Positions 39,326 through 47,604 are shown, counted from the stretch's first letter. The stretch is DNA of 53,773 bases from Candidatus Kaiserbacteria bacterium (GCA_016217935.1 JACRFJ010000005.1:1-53773), one strand, 5' to 3'. Translations and numbers: made by a program. The notes: generated from the sequence alone by a model not told the origin.

Positions 39326-42300
39326 ATGAAACCTCGTTTTGTTCACTTACATGTACATTCTCATTACTCGCTCCTTGAAGCCCTGCCAAAAATCGAAAAT
39401 CTCGTAGCGGCTGCAAGGGCCGATGGGCAAGAAGTGCTCGCACTCACCGACAACGGCAACATGTATGGCGCAATCGATTTTTATAAAACATGCAAAGAAG
39501 TGGGGATCAAACCGATTCTCGGCGTCGATTTTTTTGTCGCACCTCGCACGCGCCACGACAAGGAGCACAAGGTTGACGACGTACCCTCGCGAATCGTCCT
39601 CCTTGCAAAAGACGATACGGGTTACCGGAATTTGCTTCAACTCGTTTCGAAATCCTACCTCGAAGGCTTCTACAACCGCCCGCGTATTGATCGCGAGCTC
39701 GTCGAGCGTCATGCAGAAGGGCTCGTTGCGATTCTTCCATCACATGGTAGTGAGCACGCATACGCACTCCGACACGAGATGCGCGATCGCGCTCACGAGA
39801 CCCTCGATTGGCACCGCAAGGTATACGGCAGCGATCTCTACATCGAAATCACGCGGCATCCTGAGATCGAAGGCCACGAAAAACAGATGCAGGGTATTAT
39901 CGCACTTGCGCGCGATACAGGGATACCGATCGTTGCCGCGCACGATGTCTACTACCTGAAGCGCGAGGACGCGCTCGCGTGCGATTTGATCAACAAAATC
40001 CGTACGTCGAGCGTACTGAACCGAGAAGGGAGTGAATATGAACTTCGCGATTTTTCTTTTCTCTCACGTACGCGGATCGAAGAACTTTTTGAAGATCTCC
40101 CTGAGGCAATTCTGAACAGCGCGAATATTGCAAAGAAGTGCACGCTCGAGCTCTCCCTCGGTCGGGCGATACTCCCCACTTTCCCTATTCCAAAAGGATC
40201 AACTGATGACAAAGAACTTCGTTCACTCGCGGAGAGCGGAATCGCCGAGCGCGGCTTTAAAAAGAGCCCGGAAATCCAGACGCGAATCGACTACGAGCTC
40301 GACATCATCGCGCAGAAAGGATACGCCTCATACTTTCTTATCGTCGCCGATCTCCTTCGCCATGCGCGCGAGAGCGGGATTTTCACCAACACGCGAGGTT
40401 CCGCGGCAGGTTCGCTCGTCTCCTACCTCTCAGGCATTACAACCGTTGATCCGATTTCATTCAACATGCCGTTCGAGCGGTTTCTTAATCCTGAGCGTCC
40501 ATCGGCACCGGATATCGACATGGATATTGCCGACAATCGACGCGATGAGCTCATCGAGTACGCGCGGAAAAAATACGGCGCAGATCGCGTGATCCAGATC
40601 GGGACCTTTGGCACCATGATGGCACGCGCAGCCGTGCGTGACGTCGCGCGCGCCCTGGGTCACCCGTATGGATTGGGAGACACAATCGCAAAGCTCATCC
40701 CCTTCGGTAAGCAGGGTTTCCCGGTGACCATCCAGGGGGCTCTCGACGAAGTCACCGAGCTTGCAGAACTCTACAAACGTGACCCGGATGTTCGCGAGAT
40801 AATCGACCTCGCGAAAAAACTCGAGGGCAACGCTCGGCATGTTGGTGTCCACGCTGCCGGTGTGGTGATCGCACCAGATGAGGTGACGAAGTATGCACCG
40901 ATTCAACTCGATCCAAAAGGCGGCCTGTCCGGCCAGGGTAAAACGATCACGCAGTACGATATGTACAGCATTGCCGACGAATACGGGGGCGTCGGTCTCC
41001 TGAAATTCGACTTCCTCGGTCTTACCAACCTTTCCGTCCTCGCGGATTCGGTCGAGCGGGTACGCGTACGACTTCGCATCGACGTCGACCTCGAGAAAAT
41101 CCCGCTTGACGACGAAAAAGTCTACGCGATGCTCACGCGAGGCGAGACACTCGGTGTATTCCAAATGGCGGGAAGCGGTATGACTGGGTACCTCAAGGAT
41201 CTGAAGCCGACCGTAATTCATGACCTGAACGCGATGGTTGCCTTGTATCGTCCAGGACCCATGGCATTTATCCCCGAGTATATTGAGCGCAAGAAAAATC
41301 CTGCTCGCGTGAAGTACCTCGATCCGCGCATGGAGAGTATTTTGAAGCCGACATACGGCATCCTCATCTATCAAGACGACGTCATGATGATGGCAGTGCA
41401 GCTCGCCGGCTACTCCTGGGGCGAGGCCGATAAATTTAGGAAAGCGATGGGCAAGAAGATCCCAGCGGAAATGGCCGCGCAGAAAGAAAAGTTCCAGAAG
41501 GGCTGCATCGAGCACGGGATGAAAAAAGAGGTCGCACAAAGACTCTGGGAGCAGATCGAGACATTTGCGGCGTACGGATTCAACAAGGCGCATGCAGCAA
41601 GCTATGGCAACCTCGCATACAAGACCGCGTACATGAAAGCCAACTACCCCGTCGATTATATGGCAGCGCTCCTTACGGCGGATGCGGGCGAGGTCGAAAA
41701 GATTGCTGAAGTAATTGCGGAATGCACTCGCATGGGGATCAAAGTGTGGCCCCCATCGATCAATGAAAGTAAGGGCAACTTCACGGTCATCGACGACCCT
41801 TCGAATCCCTCAGGGCAGGCAAAACACATCCGCTTCGGTCTCTACTCGATCAAGAACTTTGGCACCGCTGTAGCGGACTCGATTATCGCTGAGCGAGAAA
41901 AAGGAGAATCGTACAAACATATTTCTGACTTTATTGCGCGTATACCCGATAAAAATCTCAATAAAAAATCGCTTGAATCGCTGATACAAAGTGGGGCACT
42001 CGACGAGATCGGAGAGCGTGGGACCCTACTCGCCAACATCGAACGGCTCCTTGAGGGTCACCGCGAACACCGCAAGACTCCCAGTGACCAAGGATCTTTG
42101 TTTGGCCCGACTGGTGCTCGAGCGACAATGAAAATCAAATTGGAAGAGGCCCCTCCGGCCTCAATAGAAATGCGACTCACGTGGGAAAAAGAACTTCTCG
42201 GCCTCTACGTCTCGGGACATCCTCTCGACAAGCACAAAGAAAAGCTCGCCAACTCCAAGCACTCTATTAAACACGCCAAGGATAGCTTGCGCGGGGTAGA

Positions 42301-42538
42301 GACCGTGATCGCCGGCTATATCGAGAGTGCGCAGAACATTCTCACCAAAAATGGCGAGCGCATGGCATTTCTCAAGATTTCCGATTTCTCGGATGGAATC
42401 GAAGTTGTCGCTTTTCCGCGCGTACTCAAGGAGAACGAATCTCTTCTCGCCGCAGGGAAATGCATCATGCTCAAAGGCAAGATCTCCGAGCGCAATGGCA
42501 CGCCGAGCTTCGTCGCTGAGCGAGTCAAAGCCCTGTAA
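39326..42538 (+). CDS. dnaE: DNA polymerase III subunit alpha
   Basis: FVHLHVHSHYSLLEALPKI (PHP); PDIDMDIADNRRDELIEYARKKYG; C-terminal OB-type region. Confidence 0.97.
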   Translation: MKPRFVHLHVHSHYSLLEALPKIENLVAAARADGQEVLALTDNGNMYGAIDFYKTCKEVGIKPILGVDFFVAPRTRHDKEHKVDDVPSRIVLLAKDDTGYRNLLQLVSKSYLEGFYNRPRIDRELVERHAEGLVAILPSHGSEHAYALRHEMRDRAHETLDWHRKVYGSDLYIEITRHPEIEGHEKQMQGIIALARDTGIPIVAAHDVYYLKREDALACDLINKIRTSSVLNREGSEYELRDFSFLSRTRIEELFEDLPEAILNSANIAKKCTLELSLGRAILPTFPIPKGSTDDKELRSLAESGIAERGFKKSPEIQTRIDYELDIIAQKGYASYFLIVADLLRHARESGIFTNTRGSAAGSLVSYLSGITTVDPISFNMPFERFLNPERPSAPDIDMDIADNRRDELIEYARKKYGADRVIQIGTFGTMMARAAVRDVARALGHPYGLGDTIAKLIPFGKQGFPVTIQGALDEVTELAELYKRDPDVREIIDLAKKLEGNARHVGVHAAGVVIAPDEVTKYAPIQLDPKGGLSGQGKTITQYDMYSIADEYGGVGLLKFDFLGLTNLSVLADSVERVRVRLRIDVDLEKIPLDDEKVYAMLTRGETLGVFQMAGSGMTGYLKDLKPTVIHDLNAMVALYRPGPMAFIPEYIERKKNPARVKYLDPRMESILKPTYGILIYQDDVMMMAVQLAGYSWGEADKFRKAMGKKIPAEMAAQKEKFQKGCIEHGMKKEVAQRLWEQIETFAAYGFNKAHAASYGNLAYKTAYMKANYPVDYMAALLTADAGEVEKIAEVIAECTRMGIKVWPPSINESKGNFTVIDDPSNPSGQAKHIRFGLYSIKNFGTAVADSIIAEREKGESYKHISDFIARIPDKNLNKKSLESLIQSGALDEIGERGTLLANIERLLEGHREHRKTPSDQGSLFGPTGARATMKIKLEEAPPASIEMRLTWEKELLGLYVSGHPLDKHKEKLANSKHSIKHAKDSLRGVETVIAGYIESAQNILTKNGERMAFLKISDFSDGIEVVAFPRVLKENESLLAAGKCIMLKGKISERNGTPSFVAERVKAL
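41797..41819. repeat. In-frame CCCTTCGA-atccc-TCAGGGCAGG element within dnaE
   Basis: Encodes DPSNPSGQA; core identical to valS copy. Confidence 0.8.
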
Positions 42539-42551
42539 TGAGTTGTCTATA

Positions 42552-42580
42552 TTGACAGCGAACAGAACGGACGCTAGGAT
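42552..42580 (+). promoter_or_regulatory. Sigma-70-type promoter for thrS leader
   Basis: TTGACA-N17-TAGGAT. Confidence 0.7.
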
Positions 42581-42586
42581 TTCCTG

Positions 42587-42807
42587 ATCAGAGATTGCTT
42601 CGGCTACGAACCGAAGTCCCACCTGTCAGGTAGGCGGGCGGAAGCGAAAGCCTAATCTGATTGTGTGAAAAGTGCCCTCAATCCGCCCTGGCGGACTCGA
42701 GAGGAAACTAGGTGGAACCGCGGCTTGCCCCGAGCCGAGTGTCGAGGGGTTAGATCGCCCTAGTGAATGCACGACTCGTTCGTGCGTTTACTCGGGCGAT
42801 TTTGATT
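42587..42807 (+). promoter_or_regulatory. T-box leader upstream of thrS
   Basis: AGGTGGAACCGCGG (42710-42723) matches the T-box AGGGTGGNACCGCGG; closing helix ATCAGA/TCTGAT; terminator ATCGCCC...GGGCGAT-TTTGATTT (42754-42807). Confidence 0.85.
42728..42749. repeat. CCCCGAG-N-TCGAGGGG palindrome within T-box leader
   Basis: CCCCGAGCCGAGTGTCGAGGGG between the T-box sequence and the terminator. Confidence 0.75.
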
Positions 42808-42823
42808 TCGGAAACATATTTCT

Positions 42824-44047
42824 ATGGCAGAAGAAAAAGAACAGGCGCGTGATCACAAGCAGCTTGGGCGCGAGCTCGATCTTTTCACGTTTTCAGATTT
42901 AGTCGGAAGCGGACTCCCGCTGTGGACTCCACGGGGCACACTGGTACGTAATCTGCTCGACGAATATGTATGGGAAATGCGGCAAGCGCGTGGCTACGAG
43001 AAAGTCGACATCCCGCATATCACGAAAAAGGAGCTCTACGAGACTTCCGGTCACTGGGACAAATTCAAAGATGACCTCTTCCGTATCACGTCGCGTGATG
43101 GTCACGAATTCGCGCTCAAACCGATGAACTGCCCTCACCATACGCAGATCTACGCCCGAAAACCGTGGAGTTACCGAGAGATGCCGCAGCGCTATGCAAA
43201 CTCCACAATGTGCTACCGCGATGAACAGACGGGAGAGTTGAATGGTCTTTCTCGTGTGCGCGCGTTTACCCAAGACGATGCACACGTCTTTTGCCGCGAG
43301 CCGCAGATCAAGGAAGAATTCCTGAAAATTTGGGACATCATTGAAGAGTTCTACGAAGCTTTTGGCTTCTCCCTCAAGATCCGACTCTCCTTCCACGATC
43401 CAAAGCAGCCCGAGAAATATCTCGGCGACAAACACAAGTGGCAGATCGCAGAAGAGACCCTCCGTGCAATGACAGAAGAGCGGAACGTGGAGATATCTGA
43501 AGGCATTGGCGAGGCGGCATTCTATGGCCCGAAATTGGATTTCATGGCGACCGATTCGCTCGGGCGCGAGTGGCAGGTCGCGACGATTCAGCTCGACATG
43601 AACATGCCTGATCGGTTTGACCTCACGTGCGTCAACGAAAAAGGTGAACGAGAGCGCATCGTGATGATCCATGCAGCGATCATGGGTTCGATTGAACGAT
43701 TCATGGCCGTGCTCCTCGAGCACCTCGAAGGTATGCTTCCGCTCTGGCTCGCCCCCCTGCAAGTTGTCGTGTTACCCGTTTCGGAAAAGCATCAGGTCTA
43801 CGCAGAAGAGGTAGTGAGGGGACTACGCGAAGCGGGGATTCGCAGCGAGATATCGGCGGACGATAGTCTGGGAAAACGTATACGTCAGCTCAAGCTTGAA
43901 ATGGTTCCGTACTACATCGTCGTCGGTGATAGTGAAATGCAAGCACAGACCGTCACGATTGAGAATCGCTCAGGTCAGAAGAAAACAGAAGCGCTGCAAG
44001 TATTCATCGAGAAACTAAAGCGCGACATTGCCTCCCGCGCGGCATAA
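42824..44047 (+). CDS. thrS: Threonyl-tRNA synthetase, catalytic + anticodon-binding domains only
   Basis: GSGLPLWTPRGTLVRNLLDEYVWEMRQARGY; KPMNCPHHTQIYARKPWSYREMPQRYANSTMCYRDEQTGELNGLSRVRAFTQDDAHVFCR; 407 aa. Confidence 0.95.
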   Translation: MAEEKEQARDHKQLGRELDLFTFSDLVGSGLPLWTPRGTLVRNLLDEYVWEMRQARGYEKVDIPHITKKELYETSGHWDKFKDDLFRITSRDGHEFALKPMNCPHHTQIYARKPWSYREMPQRYANSTMCYRDEQTGELNGLSRVRAFTQDDAHVFCREPQIKEEFLKIWDIIEEFYEAFGFSLKIRLSFHDPKQPEKYLGDKHKWQIAEETLRAMTEERNVEISEGIGEAAFYGPKLDFMATDSLGREWQVATIQLDMNMPDRFDLTCVNEKGERERIVMIHAAIMGSIERFMAVLLEHLEGMLPLWLAPLQVVVLPVSEKHQVYAEEVVRGLREAGIRSEISADDSLGKRIRQLKLEMVPYYIVVGDSEMQAQTVTIENRSGQKKTEALQVFIEKLKRDIASRAA

Positions 44048-44127
44048 GTCGAACTCACCGCCGATCCGCCGACTGATGCATCGTAAAAGACAGCTGAACA
44101 CCCCTCACGCAGGTCTCATATTTCTCC

Positions 44128-44165
44128 ATACACCAAGATCGTGCTATAGCAACAAATTGGTGTAT
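44128..44165. repeat. Repeat flanking Cas2-like gene (3' side)
   Basis: ATACACCAA-N5-TGCTATAGCAACA-N2-TTGGTGTAT; perfect 9-bp outer IR. Confidence 0.9.
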
Positions 44166-44176
44166 GCGTCCGGTAT

Positions 44177-44743
44177 TCAATCGATGAGATTGTACCGGGT
44201 TCTGAGCCAACGATCGTTTTCCAGCACCTCGACAATCATGTAGAGCACGTCCCTACCTATTTTGAAATCGGCTTTGAGAAGCGTGATCAGATCTTCGCAA
44301 TCATATGGATAAATCCACACGCTGTCCTGTAGGCGCGCAAATCCGACAGAAATAAGAGTGCGTCTCATTTTCTCACGCAGTCCTTTCCTGTATTCGGGAA
44401 TGTCGAAGATGAGGACACGCCACCGATTATCCCACCGTCTTTTTCGCGAGCTTCCTTCACGCATTTGGAGCATGAGTAGCTGCGCCTTCCCTTTTTTAGT
44501 CAGCCGAGCATTCCGTCCGTCAAAATGTATCATCCCAGCGTCTACGAGACGTCCAAAAGACCGCTTGACGCTTTCTCGCTCGCGCGGATTTTTGAGTACG
44601 CCGAGCTTGTGCAACGCTCCGAGGCTATTTGGAATGAGCATGGCAAGGCCAATATATCCGATGGCCCCAACGGTGGAGAGAATCACCTTGCGAACCCGTG
44701 CTCGCTTCCTGCGCACGCTGCTTTCTTTTTCTATTCGCCCCAT
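44177..44743 (-). CDS. Stand-alone Cas2-like / PaaX C-terminal-like protein with N-terminal winged-helix-like region
   Basis: WDNRWRVLIFDIPEYRKGLREKMRRTLISVGFARLQDSVWIYPYDCEDLITLLKADFKIGRDVLYMIVEVLEN; no CRISPR nearby; start set to ATG six nt after TATAAT. Confidence 0.8.
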   Translation of the reverse strand: MGRIEKESSVRRKRARVRKVILSTVGAIGYIGLAMLIPNSLGALHKLGVLKNPRERESVKRSFGRLVDAGMIHFDGRNARLTKKGKAQLLMLQMREGSSRKRRWDNRWRVLIFDIPEYRKGLREKMRRTLISVGFARLQDSVWIYPYDCEDLITLLKADFKIGRDVLYMIVEVLENDRWLRTRYNLID

Positions 44744-44790
44744 ACACCAATTATATGCTATAGCAACATATCGGTGGGTATGTTGGTGTA
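44742..44790. repeat. Repeat flanking Cas2-like gene (5' side), overlapping its promoter and start codon
   Basis: ATACACCAA-N5-TGCTATAGCAACA...TTGGTGTA; same 5-nt spacing as the 3' copy. Confidence 0.9.
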
Positions 44791-44802
44791 AATGTTCAGC
44801 GT

Positions 44803-44838
44803 AACAAAAGCGGCCCCGATATCGGGGCCGCTTTTGTT
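44803..44838. terminator. Bidirectional terminator, 36-bp perfect palindrome
   Basis: AACAAAAGCGGCCCCGAT|ATCGGGGCCGCTTTTGTT. Confidence 0.9.
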
Positions 44839-44900
44839 CACTTTCTTGCCTCGCCCGAGTCACTGCTGTGACGGGGGCGAGTTGGAGCAGGCGGCGGCAA

Positions 44901-46283
44901 TTAGGCGCGATTGATCACGAGGCGGGGAATTCCGTTGTCTCCGAGCGCAATCGCCATCGAATCTTTCGTTCCGTGCATGCTCATTGTCGGAAGTGCGGCG
45001 AGCACCGGTGCTGCGATCACTTCGACTGGCACCGCTCGAGCAACTACTTCCTCAGAGAGGATCGTCGCAGACGGCATCTCGTTTTTACGAGCACCGATCA
45101 TCGAACTTGCAAGGGCAAGCACACCACCACGATAGAAGATCATGAGGTACGCACCGCCGGCTGCAAGCGAGATGAGTGCCGTCCAGTAGATCGCGTTGCC
45201 GACAGGACCGAAGTCAAAGCCCGTGTATGGAATCTGCGAGAGAGACACGTACGGAGCTTGCGGCGCCACAGACGAATACTGCGTCTGGCAGGTGGCGCTA
45301 CCACCCGGACCCCAGACAGTCAGCGTGTAGATCTGATTACCACCAGAGACCACGCGCGTACCACTCACCGGCACCGAACCGACTCCCGAGATCGAGGCGG
45401 ACGTCGCGTTGATCGAGGACCAGCTCAGCGTTGCCTGCGAGTAGTAGGTACCGTAGTTGGTGATCGTGATCACACAGTACGGAGCTTGCTGTACCGAATA
45501 TGTAGGATACGTCGGGTACTGCGGGATCGTGTACTGAATGATCGGCTGCGGAGTGACCGGAGTGAGCGTCGCGACGTTGATGCTCTGGTCGTTGAAGCTC
45601 CCGTTGATCGAGTTGTCAGTGATCGTTGTGTTGCAGCTGTGGTTCACGCATGTGTTCGTAGTCGTGTTGGTGACATTCGGCTGCGGAACAGGCTGTGGGA
45701 TCGGATGCGGTTGCGGAACTGGCGTCGGCTTCGGAGTCGGATAGCTCGGGAACGAGGGATACGACGGGTGCGAAGGATACGACGGGTAGCTCGGGAAGTA
45801 GCTCTGGTACTTCTGCGGCATGTACGACTGCGCAAACGACTGTTGCTGGAACGGCTGCGAGTACGATTGCTGTTGCTGGTATTGTTCCGAGTACTGTTCC
45901 TCGTAGTACTGTTGATCTTCAGTGTACTGCTCTTGCTCCTGCATATCGTAATTGCCGAAATCGGGCGATTCCTGTTGCATGTCGTAGTTGCCGAAATCGT
46001 ACTGCGCCATGTCGTAATTGCCGAAGTCATACTGACCCATGTCGTAGTTGCCAAAATCATTGGTACCCATGTCATAGTTACCAAAATCGAGTTCGGCCAT
46101 GTTGTAGTTGCCGAAGTCCATTTGAGCCATGTCGTAATTGCCGAAATCGAGACCGGCACCACCCTCAATGAGGTCCATTTCTGACGCATGGACTGAAGGA
46201 GCTGCAAACAAAACAATCGAAGCAACCGCAAAGATACCGAGAACGGCTCCGGCAAATGCTTGATTGATAGTGATGACGTTCAT
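44901..46283 (-). CDS. Surface protein: signal peptide, DFGNYDM repeats, Q/Y-rich and P/Y-rich tracts, Ig-like region, C-terminal TM
   Basis: Translation shows LDFGNYDMAQMDFGNYNMAE..., QQQQSYSQPFQQQSF, PSYPSYPSHPSYPSFPSYP; TM IYWTALISLAAGGAYLMIFY. Confidence 0.9.
   Translation of the reverse strand: MNVITINQAFAGAVLGIFAVASIVLFAAPSVHASEMDLIEGGAGLDFGNYDMAQMDFGNYNMAELDFGNYDMGTNDFGNYDMGQYDFGNYDMAQYDFGNYDMQQESPDFGNYDMQEQEQYTEDQQYYEEQYSEQYQQQQSYSQPFQQQSFAQSYMPQKYQSYFPSYPSYPSHPSYPSFPSYPTPKPTPVPQPHPIPQPVPQPNVTNTTTNTCVNHSCNTTITDNSINGSFNDQSINVATLTPVTPQPIIQYTIPQYPTYPTYSVQQAPYCVITITNYGTYYSQATLSWSSINATSASISGVGSVPVSGTRVVSGGNQIYTLTVWGPGGSATCQTQYSSVAPQAPYVSLSQIPYTGFDFGPVGNAIYWTALISLAAGGAYLMIFYRGGVLALASSMIGARKNEMPSATILSEEVVARAVPVEVIAAPVLAALPTMSMHGTKDSMAIALGDNGIPRLVINRA
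45942..46148 (-). repeat. ~30-bp coding tandem repeat (7 x DFGN-Y-[DN]M)
   Basis: Seven DFGNY[DN]M motifs, first six at an exact 10-aa period. Confidence 0.95.
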
Positions 46284-46341
46284 ATTTTTGTCTCGTTATC
46301 GTATAAACCTAATGTTGATAATGAATTTGTAAACCGGCACG

Positions 46342-46369
46342 ATTATATAAGCTAATTCCTGGATGTCAA
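46342..46369 (-). promoter_or_regulatory. Strong sigma-70-type promoter of the repeat surface protein
   Basis: TTGACA-N16-TATAAT on minus strand. Confidence 0.8.
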
Positions 46370-46433
46370 GTAGTGGCGGACGGCGCATGGTGATGCGCCA
46401 GTCCGCCCCGTGAAAGCTTCGCGCTCGTCACGA

Positions 46434-46961
46434 TCAGAACGCTGGCCGGAACGAGAGAATGTATCCTCCTTCGGTCTTCTCCCAGTGGCCGTTCAGCGTG
46501 AGATTCGAGACCTGCAGCACGGTCCATGCGTACGGGAACCGTTCCACCGCTTTCTCAGGCAGTACGAGTGTTCCCTGCGGGAACGACTCCCCTTCCGGTA
46601 TCACGGTTTTCAGCTCGAACCAGATGCTGCCACCTGGGTAGAATCGCCCGTCCTTCTTGTGGTTGAAATCAGCGTCAAAGACGATGATCCTCATGCCGTC
46701 ACGATCCTGGCGCACACTATCAGGGGGCATACGCATCGCAATCACATAGGTTCCTCCCTTGAGAGGCTTATCCTTTGTAGCCGGGAGTTCGAGAATGACG
46801 GTGACAGCTATGTAGCCGTGCATGTCCTTATTGATTTTCTCGGCCTCCGGCGTTTGGATTGCACGACATGAGGGCGCACACGGATTCTTCGCCGTCTGCG
46901 CACTTCCCGCTGCGGGCGCGATAAGCGCAAGTGAAAGAACCGCAATCTTGAGTGCACGCAT
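46434..46961 (-). CDS. Secreted hypothetical protein
   Basis: Signal peptide MRALKIAVLSLALIAPAAGSAQ; SD CGGAGGAAACG-ATG. Confidence 0.75.
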   Translation of the reverse strand: MRALKIAVLSLALIAPAAGSAQTAKNPCAPSCRAIQTPEAEKINKDMHGYIAVTVILELPATKDKPLKGGTYVIAMRMPPDSVRQDRDGMRIIVFDADFNHKKDGRFYPGGSIWFELKTVIPEGESFPQGTLVLPEKAVERFPYAWTVLQVSNLTLNGHWEKTEGGYILSFRPAF

Positions 46962-47095
46962 CGTTTCCTCCGTGGCTGCACTTGATCTGATCCTTGTTCG
47001 GATCTGTCTCAGCACATACATGCGTAGACAGCTCAAAACAAGAAATTTTCGGAGGCGAGCGAGCGATACTGCCCGCCTCCGAGGAGCGACGTCGG

Positions 47096-47425
47096 TCACT
47101 TCCCGTTGACCAACTCGCCCTTCACGTTATAGACCACGCCGCCATTGCCGACGATGGTGCCATCGGGCAACTGGCAGCCCCCGTCGCAGTTCGTGGTGCC
47201 GGAGCGGCACGTCGACTGGATCACCACGATTGCGCCACGCTTCGCCTGACACCACCTCACGGCACCCTTTGTCGGCTTCGTGTTCACGGCGGTGAGCTCG
47301 AGACCATCGGGGGTCTTGACCTCGACGCGCTCGCGATGGTCGGGGCGCCCGCCAGCGAACGCTGGGGCGAGGGACGGCGTCGCGATCGCGATCGCGATCA
47401 GTGAGATTCCGAGCTTGAAGAACAT
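47096..47425 (-). CDS. Secreted Cys-containing hypothetical protein
   Basis: MFFKLGISLIAIAIATPSLAPAFAGG; SD GCGGAGGAAGTCA-ATG. Confidence 0.72.
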   Translation of the reverse strand: MFFKLGISLIAIAIATPSLAPAFAGGRPDHRERVEVKTPDGLELTAVNTKPTKGAVRWCQAKRGAIVVIQSTCRSGTTNCDGGCQLPDGTIVGNGGVVYNVKGELVNGK

Positions 47426-47486
47426 TGACTTCCTCCGCTGGTTGCCGATTTGCGCAGGCCGGGGCATCCCAAACCTACATGGGTGT

Positions 47487-47515
47487 ACGATATCGTATTA
47501 AACACCTTTTGTCAA
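47487..47515 (-). promoter_or_regulatory. Promoter upstream of 47096..47425
   Basis: TTGACA-N17-TATCGT (minus strand). Confidence 0.6.
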
Positions 47516-47550
47516 GTACCCCTTATATATGGCTCTACGTATGAAAGATT

Positions 47551-47582
47551 GTACCCACGGAAGCTTGCGCCGCCGTGGGTAC
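47551..47582 (-). terminator. Hairpin terminator
   Basis: GTACCCACGG / CCGTGGGTAC 10-bp perfect arms downstream of 47605 gene. Confidence 0.65.
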
Positions 47583-47604
47583 TTACAGGATCAGGCTGCC
47601 ATTT

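Noticed and set aside
40457-41593. 378-aa minus-strand ORF
   Set aside because: Antisense to dnaE; shadow ORF.
44128-44863. Possible CRISPR locus because of the Cas2-like protein and repeated sequence
   Set aside because: Only two flanking repeat copies about 600 bp apart, no spacer array and no other cas genes.
44868-46184. 438-aa Arg-rich plus-strand ORF
   Set aside because: Antisense to the repeat surface protein, which has a signal peptide, promoter and TM segment. The apparent repeats (HVVIAE) are only the reverse reading of the DFGNYDM repeat.
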